Source: Streptomyces sulfonofaciens (GTDB lineage: Bacteria; Actinomycetota; Actinomycetes; Streptomycetales; Streptomycetaceae). Taken from it: DNA of 64,000 nucleotides. Position 1 is the first letter of the stretch; every line of letters begins with the position of its first letter. Below the pieces are notes generated by a model. That model made no database searches. It saw nothing but the letters and a program-made list of their open reading frames with translations, and was not told the origin of the DNA. Of this stretch, positions 17,605 to 26,083 are shown one piece after another. A program made the position numbers and the translations under genes. The stretch is from assembly GCF_014656295.1 (NCBI RefSeq), contig NZ_BNCD01000024.1, positions 48,894 to 112,893 of the forward strand. The letters run 5' to 3'.

Positions 17605-18995
17605 CCGCCGACCTCGTCGCCCGGCTCGCCGCCCTCTCACCCGAGCAGCGCGCCCGGATCCGCGCCGGCCTCCCCCGCGGGCGCGCCGTCCGGCACCCGC
17701 TGACCCCGGGACAGTTGCGGCTGTGGCGGACGCACCAGCAGGTGGCGGGCCGCCCGGTGGACGTGGTCTGCCAGGCCGTCCACCTCACCGGCGGCCCCGT
17801 CGACCTCGACCTGCTCGCCGAGCGGGTCCGCGGATTCGTCACCGCCCACGAGGCGCTGCGCACCACCTTCGAGCCGGTCGGCGGCGCGGCGGACGACGGC
17901 GGCCGGGACGGTGCGGGAGTGCGCCCCGTCGTCCACCGCGAGCTGCCGCCCCGTATCGTGCGGGCGCGCTGCGCAAGCGCCGACGAGGCGCGTGCGCTGG
18001 CCCGCGAGATGGCCGCCGAGCCCTTCGACCTGGCGAGCGGCCCCCTGCTGCGGGTCGCGCTCGCCGAGCGGACCACCGCAGGGCACGGGCCCGCCGAGGA
18101 GGCGTGGCTGCTGGTCGTCGTGCACAACCTCGTCTTCGACGCCTGGTCGTTCGAGCTGCTCCTGGACGAGCTGGGCCGGCCCGCGGACGGCGAACCCGCC
18201 GCCGCGCCCCCCTTCAGCGGCTTCGCGAGCGACCAGCGGCGGTGGCTGGAGAGCGCCGACGGCCGGGCGGCGGCCGCGTACTGGCGGGCCGAGACCGCAG
18301 ACCCGCCACCCCCGCTGCCCACCGACCGGCCCCGTGGGCGGGGCACCGGCCGGACCGGCGAGCGGCTGGACTTCCGGCTGCCGCGCGAGGTCGCCGACGG
18401 GATCGCCGCCGCCGCCCAGCGGTCCGCGGCGAGCGCCTACACCGGCTGGCTCGCCGTCGCCTGGGCCGCGCTCGCCGAGTACGGCGGCAGCGAGGACCTG
18501 CTGCTGGGGACGTTCACGGCGGGCCGGGACCGGCCGGGCACCGCCGACGTCGTCGGCTACCTCCTCAACGTACTGCCGGTGCGTCTGCGCGATCCCGGTG
18601 ACGGCTCGCACGCGGCCCGCACCCGGGCGGCCCGGGACGCCACCAGGGCCGGCCTCCCGCACGCCGCCTATCCCGGCGAACTGATCACCGGGCGGCGGGT
18701 GCCGGGCACCCACCCGCTGCTGGACGCCGTCTTCGTCTTCGACAACCTGGGAGAGGGCGGCAGGCGTCTCCAGGGAGCCCGCGCCCGCACCGCGGACCTG
18801 GACAAGGGCACCGCACGCTTCGACCTGACGCTGGCCGTCTACCCGGGTCCCGACGGCGCCGAGGGATGGCTGGAGTACGACACCGAGCTGTACGAGGAGG
18901 CGACCGCCAGGCGGATCGCCGAGCGGTTCACGGCCCTGGCACGGTCGGCGGCCGAGTCGGCCGCCGGTACGGACGCGGGGGCGGGCCGCGGATGA
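17601..18995 (+). CDS. Free-standing condensation-domain protein with degenerate active site
   Basis: 464 residues from ATG 17601 (ATGA overlap). The whole length is an NRPS condensation fold: LTPGQLRLW near the N-terminus, PFDLASGPLLRV, a DAVFVFDN region late. The catalytic HHxxxDG motif reads HNLVFDA at residues 175-181: the first His and the Asp are kept, while the second, usually catalytic, His is Asn and the Gly is Ala. Such domains may be structural, act through another base, or perform a different reaction. It may pair with the condensation-less A-PCP or with the KASIII-like proteins encoded next (4-nt overlap). Confidence 0.85.
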   Translation: MTADLVARLAALSPEQRARIRAGLPRGRAVRHPLTPGQLRLWRTHQQVAGRPVDVVCQAVHLTGGPVDLDLLAERVRGFVTAHEALRTTFEPVGGAADDGGRDGAGVRPVVHRELPPRIVRARCASADEARALAREMAAEPFDLASGPLLRVALAERTTAGHGPAEEAWLLVVVHNLVFDAWSFELLLDELGRPADGEPAAAPPFSGFASDQRRWLESADGRAAAAYWRAETADPPPPLPTDRPRGRGTGRTGERLDFRLPREVADGIAAAAQRSAASAYTGWLAVAWAALAEYGGSEDLLLGTFTAGRDRPGTADVVGYLLNVLPVRLRDPGDGSHAARTRAARDATRAGLPHAAYPGELITGRRVPGTHPLLDAVFVFDNLGEGGRRLQGARARTADLDKGTARFDLTLAVYPGPDGAEGWLEYDTELYEEATARRIAERFTALARSAAESAAGTDAGAGRG

Positions 18996-19993
18996 GCGTC
19001 ACCGCACGACTCTGCGCGCCCGCCTACGAGCTGGGCGAGTACGCCGACCCGGTCACCGGGCTCCCCGAACTGGAGGACGACCCCGCGGCCTCGGCCGAAC
19101 TGACCGCTCCGGCGGCCGGGTTCGCCACCTACCGCTGGTCCGACGCCCCGGTCACGGAGCTGATGTCCGCCGCCGTACAGCGCACCCTGGGCGAGTCCGG
19201 CGTCCCGGGCGGCGACGTCGACCTGGTGCTGCTGGCCACCGATTCGCTGCCGCCGGGCCGCGCGGCCCACCGCGACGTCGCCGAACTTCTCGCCGACGCG
19301 GGTCTGGAGCGCGCCACGGCGAGCACGCTCGGCCTGATGGACTGCGCCACCGCCACGGTCGCCGTGGGCACGGCGGCCTCCCTCGTCAGGGACGGCAGCG
19401 CCCGCCATGTCCTGGTGGTCTCCGGGGACCTGGCCGACCGGGCGACCGGTGGCGAGCGCATCGTCGCGGGCGGCGCGGCCATCGCGAGCGACGGGGCCGC
19501 CTGCGCGCTGGTGTCGGCCACGGCGGCCGGGCTGCCGGTGCTCGGCATGGCCCACCACACCTCCTCCGAGGCGGGTCAGGGCGGTGGGGCGCGGCAGGAG
19601 CTCGCGGCACGCATCGCCGCACACCGCGAGCTGTTCGCCCGGCTCGCCGCACACCACCCGGTCCGGCCCGCCGACGTACGCGCCGTGCTGGCCAGCAACT
19701 TCGCCCGCAACGTGCTCGACATCTACCTCTCCGACGTCGGTTACGGGGGTGAGCGGCTGGTGTCGGACAACGTCGGGCGGATCGGGCACTGCCTGGGCAG
19801 CGACCCGCTGATCAACCTCGCCGACTGGCTGGCCGGCCCGGGGGCCGCCGACCCGGCGGCGTCCGGCGGCGCACCGGGGGCCGAGGATCCGCAGGGCGAC
19901 CGGCTGGTGCTGCTGGGCGCAGGGATCTCCCACCTGGCGGCCGTCCTGCTCGCGGCGCGCCCCCTCCCGCACGCACCGGAGGGATCCTCGTGA
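18992..19993 (+). CDS. KASIII-like (thiolase-fold) protein, copy 1
   Basis: 333 residues from ATG 18992. The thiolase fold of the FabH/HMG-CoA-synthase group is recognisable, with a nucleophile candidate Cys118 in GLMDCATAT. Where FabH has the HQAN motif this protein has ASNFARN, and where FabH has the catalytic Asn loop it has GRIGHCLGSDPLIN, so His and Asn are exchanged relative to FabH. Relatives in antibiotic pathways act as condensing enzymes or as acyl transferases between carriers and alcohols or amines. It lies in the operon core beside a paralogue (20091-21056) and a free carrier protein. Decarboxylating condensation is not assured. Confidence 0.8.
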   Translation: MSVTARLCAPAYELGEYADPVTGLPELEDDPAASAELTAPAAGFATYRWSDAPVTELMSAAVQRTLGESGVPGGDVDLVLLATDSLPPGRAAHRDVAELLADAGLERATASTLGLMDCATATVAVGTAASLVRDGSARHVLVVSGDLADRATGGERIVAGGAAIASDGAACALVSATAAGLPVLGMAHHTSSEAGQGGGARQELAARIAAHRELFARLAAHHPVRPADVRAVLASNFARNVLDIYLSDVGYGGERLVSDNVGRIGHCLGSDPLINLADWLAGPGAADPAASGGAPGAEDPQGDRLVLLGAGISHLAAVLLAARPLPHAPEGSS

Positions 19994-20094
19994 GCCGCGG
20001 CCGTCGGGCCCGCACGCCGGTGCCCGCCGCCACCGGCCGCCTGGGCGTCCTCGGCGCGCGCGGACCGCTGCTCGGCGCCGGGGAAGCGCCGTGA
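19990..20094 (+). CDS. Putative 34-residue coupled small ORF
   Basis: A GTG at 19990 overlaps the stop of KASIII-like copy 1 (GTGA), and its own TGA at 20092-20094 overlaps the GTG of copy 2 (GTGA). It encodes 34 residues, MSRGRRARTPVPAATG..., basic at the N-terminus and Gly/Leu rich later. No family is recognised. The double overlap exactly bridges what would otherwise be a 97-nt gap, so it could be a real microprotein or a device that carries ribosomes from one paralogue to the next. Chance remains possible in GC-rich DNA. Confidence 0.4.
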   Translation: MSRGRRARTPVPAATGRLGVLGARGPLLGAGEAP

Positions 20095-21056
20095 CCGCCG
20101 CACCGCCGGCGCCGGGCGCGTACGTCACCGGGTGCGCGGCGGCGCTCGGGACACGGCGGGCGAAGGTCGCCGAGCTCCCCGCGTACGCGCACGAGCCGCC
20201 GCGCGCCGGGGCACGCTTCGGCGAGTACCGCGAGGCCGACGGCACCCTCCTCGACCTGCTGCGGCCCGCCCTCGCCGAGGCACTGGACGCCGCAGGCACC
20301 GACCCCGCGACGGTGGACACCGTCCTGCTCGCCACCGAGTCGCTGCCCCGCGGTGACGCCTCGGCCACCGCCGTCGCCGGGCTGCTGGACGACCTGGGGA
20401 TGAGCCGCGCCTACCCGCTGACGCTCGGCCTCGCGGACTGCTCCACGGCGACGGCCGCGCTGGAGACGGCAGCCGCACTGGTGCGTTCGGGCTCCGCACG
20501 GGCCGTCGCCGTGCTCTCCGGCGACCTCGTGGAGACGGTACTGCCGGGCGGCCGGGTCATCATGGGCGGCTCGGCGGTCGCCGGGGACGGCGCCGCCGCC
20601 GCGCTCGTCTGCGGGGAGCGGCGGGGCTGGGAGGTGGCGGGGGGTGCCAGAAGGGTGTCCCACGACCTCCTGTCGTACGGCCTTCCCGGGCAGGACCCGC
20701 CGGTACGGGGCTCGGCGGTCCACCGGATGAGGGCCCAACTCGCGGTGTACCGCGAGCTGTTCGCCGACCTGTGGTCGGCCACCGGCCTTTCGCCGCGCGA
20801 GGTCGCCGCGGTGCTGCCCAGCAACATGGCCGCCGACACCCTGGAGATCCTCCTGGGCGAGGCGGGCTTCGCACCCGAGCAGATCTACCAGGACAACGTC
20901 GCGCGGATCGGCCACTGCCTGGGCAGCGACCCGTTGATCAACCTCGTCGACCGCACGGAGTCGGGCGCCACGCGTTCGGCGTACCCCGTCGTCGTCCTGC
21001 TGGGATCGAGCGCGGCACATCTCGCCGCCGTACTGCTACGCGCCGTGGAGGACTGA
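20091..21056 (+). CDS. KASIII-like (thiolase-fold) protein, copy 2
   Basis: 321 residues from GTG 20091. It is paralogous to copy 1: Cys117 in GLADCSTAT, PSNMAADTLEILL in place of HQAN, and the same GRIGHCLGSDPLIN loop. Both nucleophile regions are intact, so both copies may be active, possibly as a heterodimer, as in other pairs of KASIII-fold proteins. It is followed after 6 nt by the free acyl carrier protein, a likely partner. The N-terminus is shorter than in copy 1. Confidence 0.8.
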   Translation: MTAAPPAPGAYVTGCAAALGTRRAKVAELPAYAHEPPRAGARFGEYREADGTLLDLLRPALAEALDAAGTDPATVDTVLLATESLPRGDASATAVAGLLDDLGMSRAYPLTLGLADCSTATAALETAAALVRSGSARAVAVLSGDLVETVLPGGRVIMGGSAVAGDGAAAALVCGERRGWEVAGGARRVSHDLLSYGLPGQDPPVRGSAVHRMRAQLAVYRELFADLWSATGLSPREVAAVLPSNMAADTLEILLGEAGFAPEQIYQDNVARIGHCLGSDPLINLVDRTESGATRSAYPVVVLLGSSAAHLAAVLLRAVED

Positions 21057-21062
21057 GGGACC

Positions 21063-21377
21063 ATGATGCCGACCGAAGAGAGGATCGCCGCGATCTGGCG
21101 TGAACTCCTTGCACGTGACGGGGCGGGCCCGGGCGCGGACATCGGCCCGGACGACGACTTCTTCGCCCTGGGCGGTACGTCCATGCAGGCCATGGCCCTG
21201 GTGCAGCGGCTGCGCGAGGAGTTCGGCGTCCAGGTGGGGCTCGGAGCCGTTCTCCAGGACCCCACGCTGCGCGCCGTCGGTGCCGCCGTCACCGCCGCGG
21301 GCGGGGCCCCGGAAGCGGCCGCACCGGCCGGCACCCGTGCCGCCGCCGAAGGAGATGGGGGGACCGGCCGGCCGTGA
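21063..21377 (+). CDS. Free-standing acyl/peptidyl carrier protein
   Basis: 104 residues from ATG 21063 (a second ATG follows at 21066). It is a phosphopantetheine-binding four-helix domain with DDDFFALGGTSMQAM, Ser40 being the attachment site. The GGTS form resembles the PCP of the first NRPS rather than the GGDS of the PKS carrier. The last 30 residues are a flexible Ala/Gly/Pro tail. Position between the KASIII-like pair and the exporter suggests it carries the acyl unit handled by the KASIII-like enzymes. Confidence 0.92.
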   Translation: MMPTEERIAAIWRELLARDGAGPGADIGPDDDFFALGGTSMQAMALVQRLREEFGVQVGLGAVLQDPTLRAVGAAVTAAGGAPEAAAPAGTRAAAEGDGGTGRP

Positions 21378-22717
21378 GGATCAAGTCAGTGGCCGCCCTG
21401 GGCGGACTGCCGCCGCGCATCCGGGTGGTGATGGCCGCCAACCTCATCAGCTCGGTGGGCACCGGCCTGGTGCAGCCGTTCCTCGTCCTGTACCTCACCG
21501 AGGTGCGCGGACTGCCGGTCGGCACCGCGACGGCCGTCATCTCGGTGATCGCGGCGGCGTCCCTGGCGGGCAGCGTGGCCGCGGGCCGGCTCATGGACGG
21601 CCGCTCCGCACGCGCGGCCGCGGGCGCGGCCATGACCGTCGCCGCAGCGGGCACCGCGGGCTTCGCCCTGGTCACGACGGCCTGGGGCGCGGTGCTCGCG
21701 GGGCTGGCCTACGGGCTGGCGTACGGGGCGATGGTCTCCGTGTGGAACACCGTCATCGCCCTGGGCGCGCAGGGGGAGCACCGGGCCACGGCCTTCGGCC
21801 TGCAGTTCGTGGGCCTGAACGCGGGGGTGGGGCTGGGCGGTGTGCTTGGCGGGGTCTTCGCCTCCACCGCCGACCCGGACCGCTTCACGTTGCTGTACGC
21901 CGGCGACGGACTGTCCTTCCTGGTCGCCGGGGTGGTGCTCGTGCTCGCGATCGGCCGGCAGCAGGCCCCGGACCCAGGCGCCGGCGCACCCGCCGGGCCG
22001 CGCGGCTACCGGGTGGTCCTGCGGGACCGCGGCCTGCTCCAGGTGCTGGCCTTCACCGTCGTCCTCATGGTCGTGGGGTACGGGCAGTTGGAGTCCAGCA
22101 TCCCGGGGCTGGTCGCGGTCGAGCACATGGACCCCAGGACCATGGCGTGGGCGTTCGTGGCCAACACCTGCTGCATCGTGCTCATCCAGTTCGCGGCGAT
22201 CACCCGGATCTCGCGGGGCGGGCCCGCCAGGCTGCTGGCCGGCACGGCCGGAAGCTGGGCGCTGTGCTGGCTGCTGCTCCTGCTGACGACGACGAGTGCG
22301 CGCACGGGGTTCGCGACCGGGCTGGTCGTCACCGCCCTGGCGGTCTTCGCCGTCGGTGAGGCGCTGCTCTCCGTGGCCCTGCCCACCCTCGTCAACAACC
22401 TCGCGGACGACGCCGTACGCGGCCGGTACAACGGCGCCTACTCGGCCGCGATGTCGGCGGGCCTGGTCATCGGCCCGCTGCTGGGCGGCGGGCTGCTCAC
22501 CGGCGGGCCCCCCTGGCTGCTGGCCTCGGTACTGGGACTCGGCTGCGTGCTGTGCGCATGCTGCGCGCTGCTGCTGGGCCGGCGGTTGCCGCAGGCCCGG
22601 TGGGCCGCGTCCGGTGGGGCCGGCGACCCGCGTGGCGCGGAGAACCGAAGGCAGCGGTCGCGGGAACCGGGGCCGTCGGAGGCGTTGCAGAAGATGGAGG
22701 CCGGAGGGACGCGATGA
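21374..22717 (+). CDS. Major facilitator superfamily transporter (product export)
   Basis: 447 residues from GTG 21374 in a GTGA overlap with the carrier gene. About 11-12 hydrophobic helices can be counted, with an MFS-type loop (AGRLMDGRSARAA) after helix 2 and a long central cytoplasmic loop near residue 200. A charged C-terminal tail follows the last helix. Embedded in the biosynthetic operon, it is most simply a proton-driven efflux pump for the product and a self-resistance factor. Direction and substrate are inference. Confidence 0.88.
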   Translation: MRIKSVAALGGLPPRIRVVMAANLISSVGTGLVQPFLVLYLTEVRGLPVGTATAVISVIAAASLAGSVAAGRLMDGRSARAAAGAAMTVAAAGTAGFALVTTAWGAVLAGLAYGLAYGAMVSVWNTVIALGAQGEHRATAFGLQFVGLNAGVGLGGVLGGVFASTADPDRFTLLYAGDGLSFLVAGVVLVLAIGRQQAPDPGAGAPAGPRGYRVVLRDRGLLQVLAFTVVLMVVGYGQLESSIPGLVAVEHMDPRTMAWAFVANTCCIVLIQFAAITRISRGGPARLLAGTAGSWALCWLLLLLTTTSARTGFATGLVVTALAVFAVGEALLSVALPTLVNNLADDAVRGRYNGAYSAAMSAGLVIGPLLGGGLLTGGPPWLLASVLGLGCVLCACCALLLGRRLPQARWAASGGAGDPRGAENRRQRSREPGPSEALQKMEAGGTR

Positions 22718-25700
22718 TCGAGCCAAGCAGCGGGCCGGACGGCGGTGCCGGCGTCATCCACGAGATCTTCCGCCGGCGGGCGGCCGAGCGCCCGGGGGCG
22801 ACCGCCCTGATCCACCGGGACACCGCCGTCGACTACCGCACCCTGGACCGGGCCTCGGACGCCTTCGCGGCGGAGCTGGCCGGGGCGGGCGTGCGCCCCA
22901 AGGACATCGTGCCGGTACTGGTGCCGAGGTCACCGCGGTTCGTCGCGACCGTGCTCGCGGTGCTCAAACTGGGCGCCGGCTACGCGGCCCTCGACCCGCG
23001 CTGGCCGCGCTCGCGCATCACGGAGCTGACCCGGCTCGCCGCCGCCCCGCTGATCGCCGCGGCCCCCGAGCACGCCGAAGGGCTGCCGTGCCCGGTGTGG
23101 GTGCCCGAGGCCGACCTCGCCCGGGTCGCCGGCTCCGCCCCGCCCGCGGCCGCCCCGCCCGCCGCCCTCGTACGGGAGACGGACACGGCCTGTGTCTACT
23201 TCACCTCGGGCAGCACCGGTCGGCCCAAGGGGGTGCTGTCCCCGCACGCCGGTACGGTACGGCTGTTCGCGCCGACCCGGTTCGTGTCGATCGGCCCGGG
23301 CACGGTCATGCCCCAGGCCGCCCCGCTGCCCTGGGACGCCGCGTCGCTGGAGCTGTGGTCGGTGCTGCTCAACGGCGGCACCAGTGTGCTCGTCGACGAG
23401 CCCTACCTGACCGTCGACGGGCTGCGGTCCCTGGTCCGCGGGGCGGGCGTCGACACGCTCTGGCTCACCGCCTCCGTCTTCCACATGCTCGTCGAGGAGG
23501 ACCCGGGCTGCTTCGAGGGCGTACGCCAGCTCATGGCCGGCGGTGAGCGGCTCTCTCCCGCGCACGCCCGCCGGTTCCTGCGCGCACACCCCGGCACCGC
23601 CCTGGTGAACGGCTACGGTCCCGCCGAGGGCACCATCTTCACCACCACACACCGGGTGACCCCTGCCGACTGCGCACCCGGCACGGAGCAGCGGGGGATA
23701 CCCGTGGGCCGGCCGGTCGCCCGTACCGAGGTCTTCGTCCTCGACGACGAGATGCGGCCGTGCCCGCCGGGCACCACGGGGGAGATCTGCGTCGCGGGCG
23801 CCGGCCTGGCCAACGGCTATCTGGCCGACCCCGAGCAGACCGCACGGAGCTTCGTCGAGGCCGACCTCACGGAGCTGGACGGCGGTGGCCCTCGCCGGAT
23901 CTACCGGACCGGCGACCTCGGGTTCCGCTCCACCGACGGACTGCTCCACTACGCGGGCCGTGCCGACCGCCAGGTGAAGGTGCGCGGGCACCGCATCGAG
24001 CCCGGGGAGGTGGAGGCGCGGGTGACGCAGTTGCCCGGGATCCGCGGGTGCGCGGCGCTGCCCCTGATGGAGCGGGGCGGCTGCGTGGGACTGGCGGTCG
24101 CCTACACCGTCGCCGACGGGGCGCCGGTGAGCGAGGACACCGTGCGCGAGGTGCTTGCCGAGCGGCTGCCGGCCTATCTGATGCCCAGGGTGCTCGCCGC
24201 CGTCGACGCGTTCCCCCTCACCGGGAACGGAAAGCTCGACACCGCCGCGCTGCTGGAGCTGCTGAGTGAGCGTGCGGCGCCCGTGGCCGGCGACCGGGCG
24301 GGACCCGCACCGGGGACCGGCCCCTCCAACGCCGCCGCGCACGCCGCCGGCTCGCCGGCCGGCATCGTCGAGCGGGCCTTCGCGGAGGTGCTGGGGACGG
24401 CCGGGGCGGTCCCGCACGACACCTCCTTCTTCGAGCTGGGCGGTGACTCGCTGGACGGCGCCCGGCTGTGCGTACGGATCGGGGCGCGCACCGGCGTCCC
24501 CGTGCCCGCCTCCGTGTTCATCACGGGCCCTACCGTCCGGAAGCTGGCGCGCTGGATCGCCGACCAGGGGAGCGTGACGGACGAGGAGCACGGGGCGGAC
24601 CGGGCCGGCGCCCCCGCCCCGTCGGCCCCGGCCGACGCGCCCCCGAAGCCCGGCGAGCCGCTGCCGCTGCTGCCCGTGCAGAGCGGATTCCTCTTCGGGC
24701 AGCAGCTCGACCCCGCCGACACCTCGGCCCACTGCGAGCTGGTCTGGCGGGTGACGGGCGACTTCGAGCCCGGGGCGTTCCGCGCCGCGGCGGCTGACGT
24801 GCACCGCAGGCACCAGTCGCTGCACGCCCGCTACGTCTTCGACCGGCGCCCCGTCGCGCTGCTGGACGCGGAGCCGGTTCCGGTGGACGTACGGGAACTG
24901 GATCCCGCGGCCGACCGGGCGAGCGCCCTGGCGGCCGTCCGTGCCGTCCTCGCGCAGCCCCTGGACATCGCGGCGGGCGTCGACTGGCGGTGCGTCGTCG
25001 CCCCCCTGGCGTCGGGCCGGGAGTGGCTGCTGGGCGCCGTCGTCCACCACATCGCCTTCGACGGCGGTTCCGAACGCCCGCTGGCCGAGGACCTCTCGAC
25101 GGCCTATGCGGCCCGGCTGCGCGGCCGGGCGCCGGACGCCGAACCCCCCGCCCCGCTGGCGGCCGTCCTCGCGGGCTACCGGGGCCGGCGGGAGGCGGCC
25201 GAACTCGCCGAGCAGCGCGCGTACTGGACCGGTGAGCTGACCGGCGTCCCCCCGCTCACCGTGCCCGCGCCCGACCCGGGCACGGACCCGGACGCCGCCG
25301 CACACCCCCCGCGCTTCGTCGTGCCCGCGACCGACTGGGCCGCCCTGGAGGCGCTGGCCCACCGCATGGGCAGCACCCGCTTCGCCCTCGCCCTGGCCGC
25401 GTACGCGGAGGCGCTCGCGACGGTGACCGGGGACCGGGACCTGGCGATCGGCGCGCCCATCGCCAAGCGCTACCACCCCGACACCGCCGACGCCATCGGC
25501 TGCCTGATCGACGTGGTCTGCTTCCGCATGCGCCCGGCCGGGGACGGAACCGCACGCGCGCTGCCCGCCCTGTTGCGCGGCGTGCGGGCCGGACTCGCCG
25601 CCCAGGACGTGCCGTTCGAGGACGTCGTGCAACTGGCGGCGGACCCCGGGCGCGACCGGGCCAGGCACCCGCTCTTCCAGACGCTGTTCGCCCTGCAGAG

Positions 25701-25944
25701 CCCCCGGGGACAGCACCTCGCGCTCGACGGGTGCGCGACCGGGTCCGTACGGCTCGCGGCCGGGGCAGCCCTGCACGAACTGGAGGCCGAGGTGTGGCCG
25801 GGTCCCGAGGGAGACGCCGAGGTCGTCTTCGGGTACCGCCGTGACACCACCTCGGCCGGCTTCGTGGCGAAGGTGGCGCGGGCCTACGGCGAAACGCTGC
25901 GCACACTGGCGGCACGGGCGCGATCGGGGGCGGCCCCCTCGTGA
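22714..25944 (+). CDS. Non-ribosomal peptide synthetase A-PCP-C
   Basis: 1076 residues from ATG 22714 (ATGA overlap). Adenylation domain (about 15-535) with FTSGSTGRPKG, NGYGPAEGT, YRTGDLGFR and the terminal lysine motif NGKLDTAAL; the amino-binding Asp is in LPWDAASLELW. Carrier Ser579 in FELGGDSL. Condensation domain (about 645-1070) with an intact HHIAFDG (His778, His779). The A-PCP-C order puts condensation last, so its amino acid is passed to a downstream acceptor or released by amide formation; no thioesterase exists in the cluster. The intact motif contrasts with the free condensation protein. Amino acid specificity is not assigned. Confidence 0.93.
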   Translation: MIEPSSGPDGGAGVIHEIFRRRAAERPGATALIHRDTAVDYRTLDRASDAFAAELAGAGVRPKDIVPVLVPRSPRFVATVLAVLKLGAGYAALDPRWPRSRITELTRLAAAPLIAAAPEHAEGLPCPVWVPEADLARVAGSAPPAAAPPAALVRETDTACVYFTSGSTGRPKGVLSPHAGTVRLFAPTRFVSIGPGTVMPQAAPLPWDAASLELWSVLLNGGTSVLVDEPYLTVDGLRSLVRGAGVDTLWLTASVFHMLVEEDPGCFEGVRQLMAGGERLSPAHARRFLRAHPGTALVNGYGPAEGTIFTTTHRVTPADCAPGTEQRGIPVGRPVARTEVFVLDDEMRPCPPGTTGEICVAGAGLANGYLADPEQTARSFVEADLTELDGGGPRRIYRTGDLGFRSTDGLLHYAGRADRQVKVRGHRIEPGEVEARVTQLPGIRGCAALPLMERGGCVGLAVAYTVADGAPVSEDTVREVLAERLPAYLMPRVLAAVDAFPLTGNGKLDTAALLELLSERAAPVAGDRAGPAPGTGPSNAAAHAAGSPAGIVERAFAEVLGTAGAVPHDTSFFELGGDSLDGARLCVRIGARTGVPVPASVFITGPTVRKLARWIADQGSVTDEEHGADRAGAPAPSAPADAPPKPGEPLPLLPVQSGFLFGQQLDPADTSAHCELVWRVTGDFEPGAFRAAAADVHRRHQSLHARYVFDRRPVALLDAEPVPVDVRELDPAADRASALAAVRAVLAQPLDIAAGVDWRCVVAPLASGREWLLGAVVHHIAFDGGSERPLAEDLSTAYAARLRGRAPDAEPPAPLAAVLAGYRGRREAAELAEQRAYWTGELTGVPPLTVPAPDPGTDPDAAAHPPRFVVPATDWAALEALAHRMGSTRFALALAAYAEALATVTGDRDLAIGAPIAKRYHPDTADAIGCLIDVVCFRMRPAGDGTARALPALLRGVRAGLAAQDVPFEDVVQLAADPGRDRARHPLFQTLFALQSPRGQHLALDGCATGSVRLAAGAALHELEAEVWPGPEGDAEVVFGYRRDTTSAGFVAKVARAYGETLRTLAARARSGAAPS

Positions 25945-26083
25945 GGGGTGTGCCCGCCGGCGACACGCACGCCGAAGGACGGCCTGGGGGCGCCGACGCG
26001 GTGCCCCGGGACGGCATCATCGACGACCGCGGCACCCCACGCGAGGGAGCGCGCAGGCGAAGGAATGCGAAGGAGAGGCAGTC

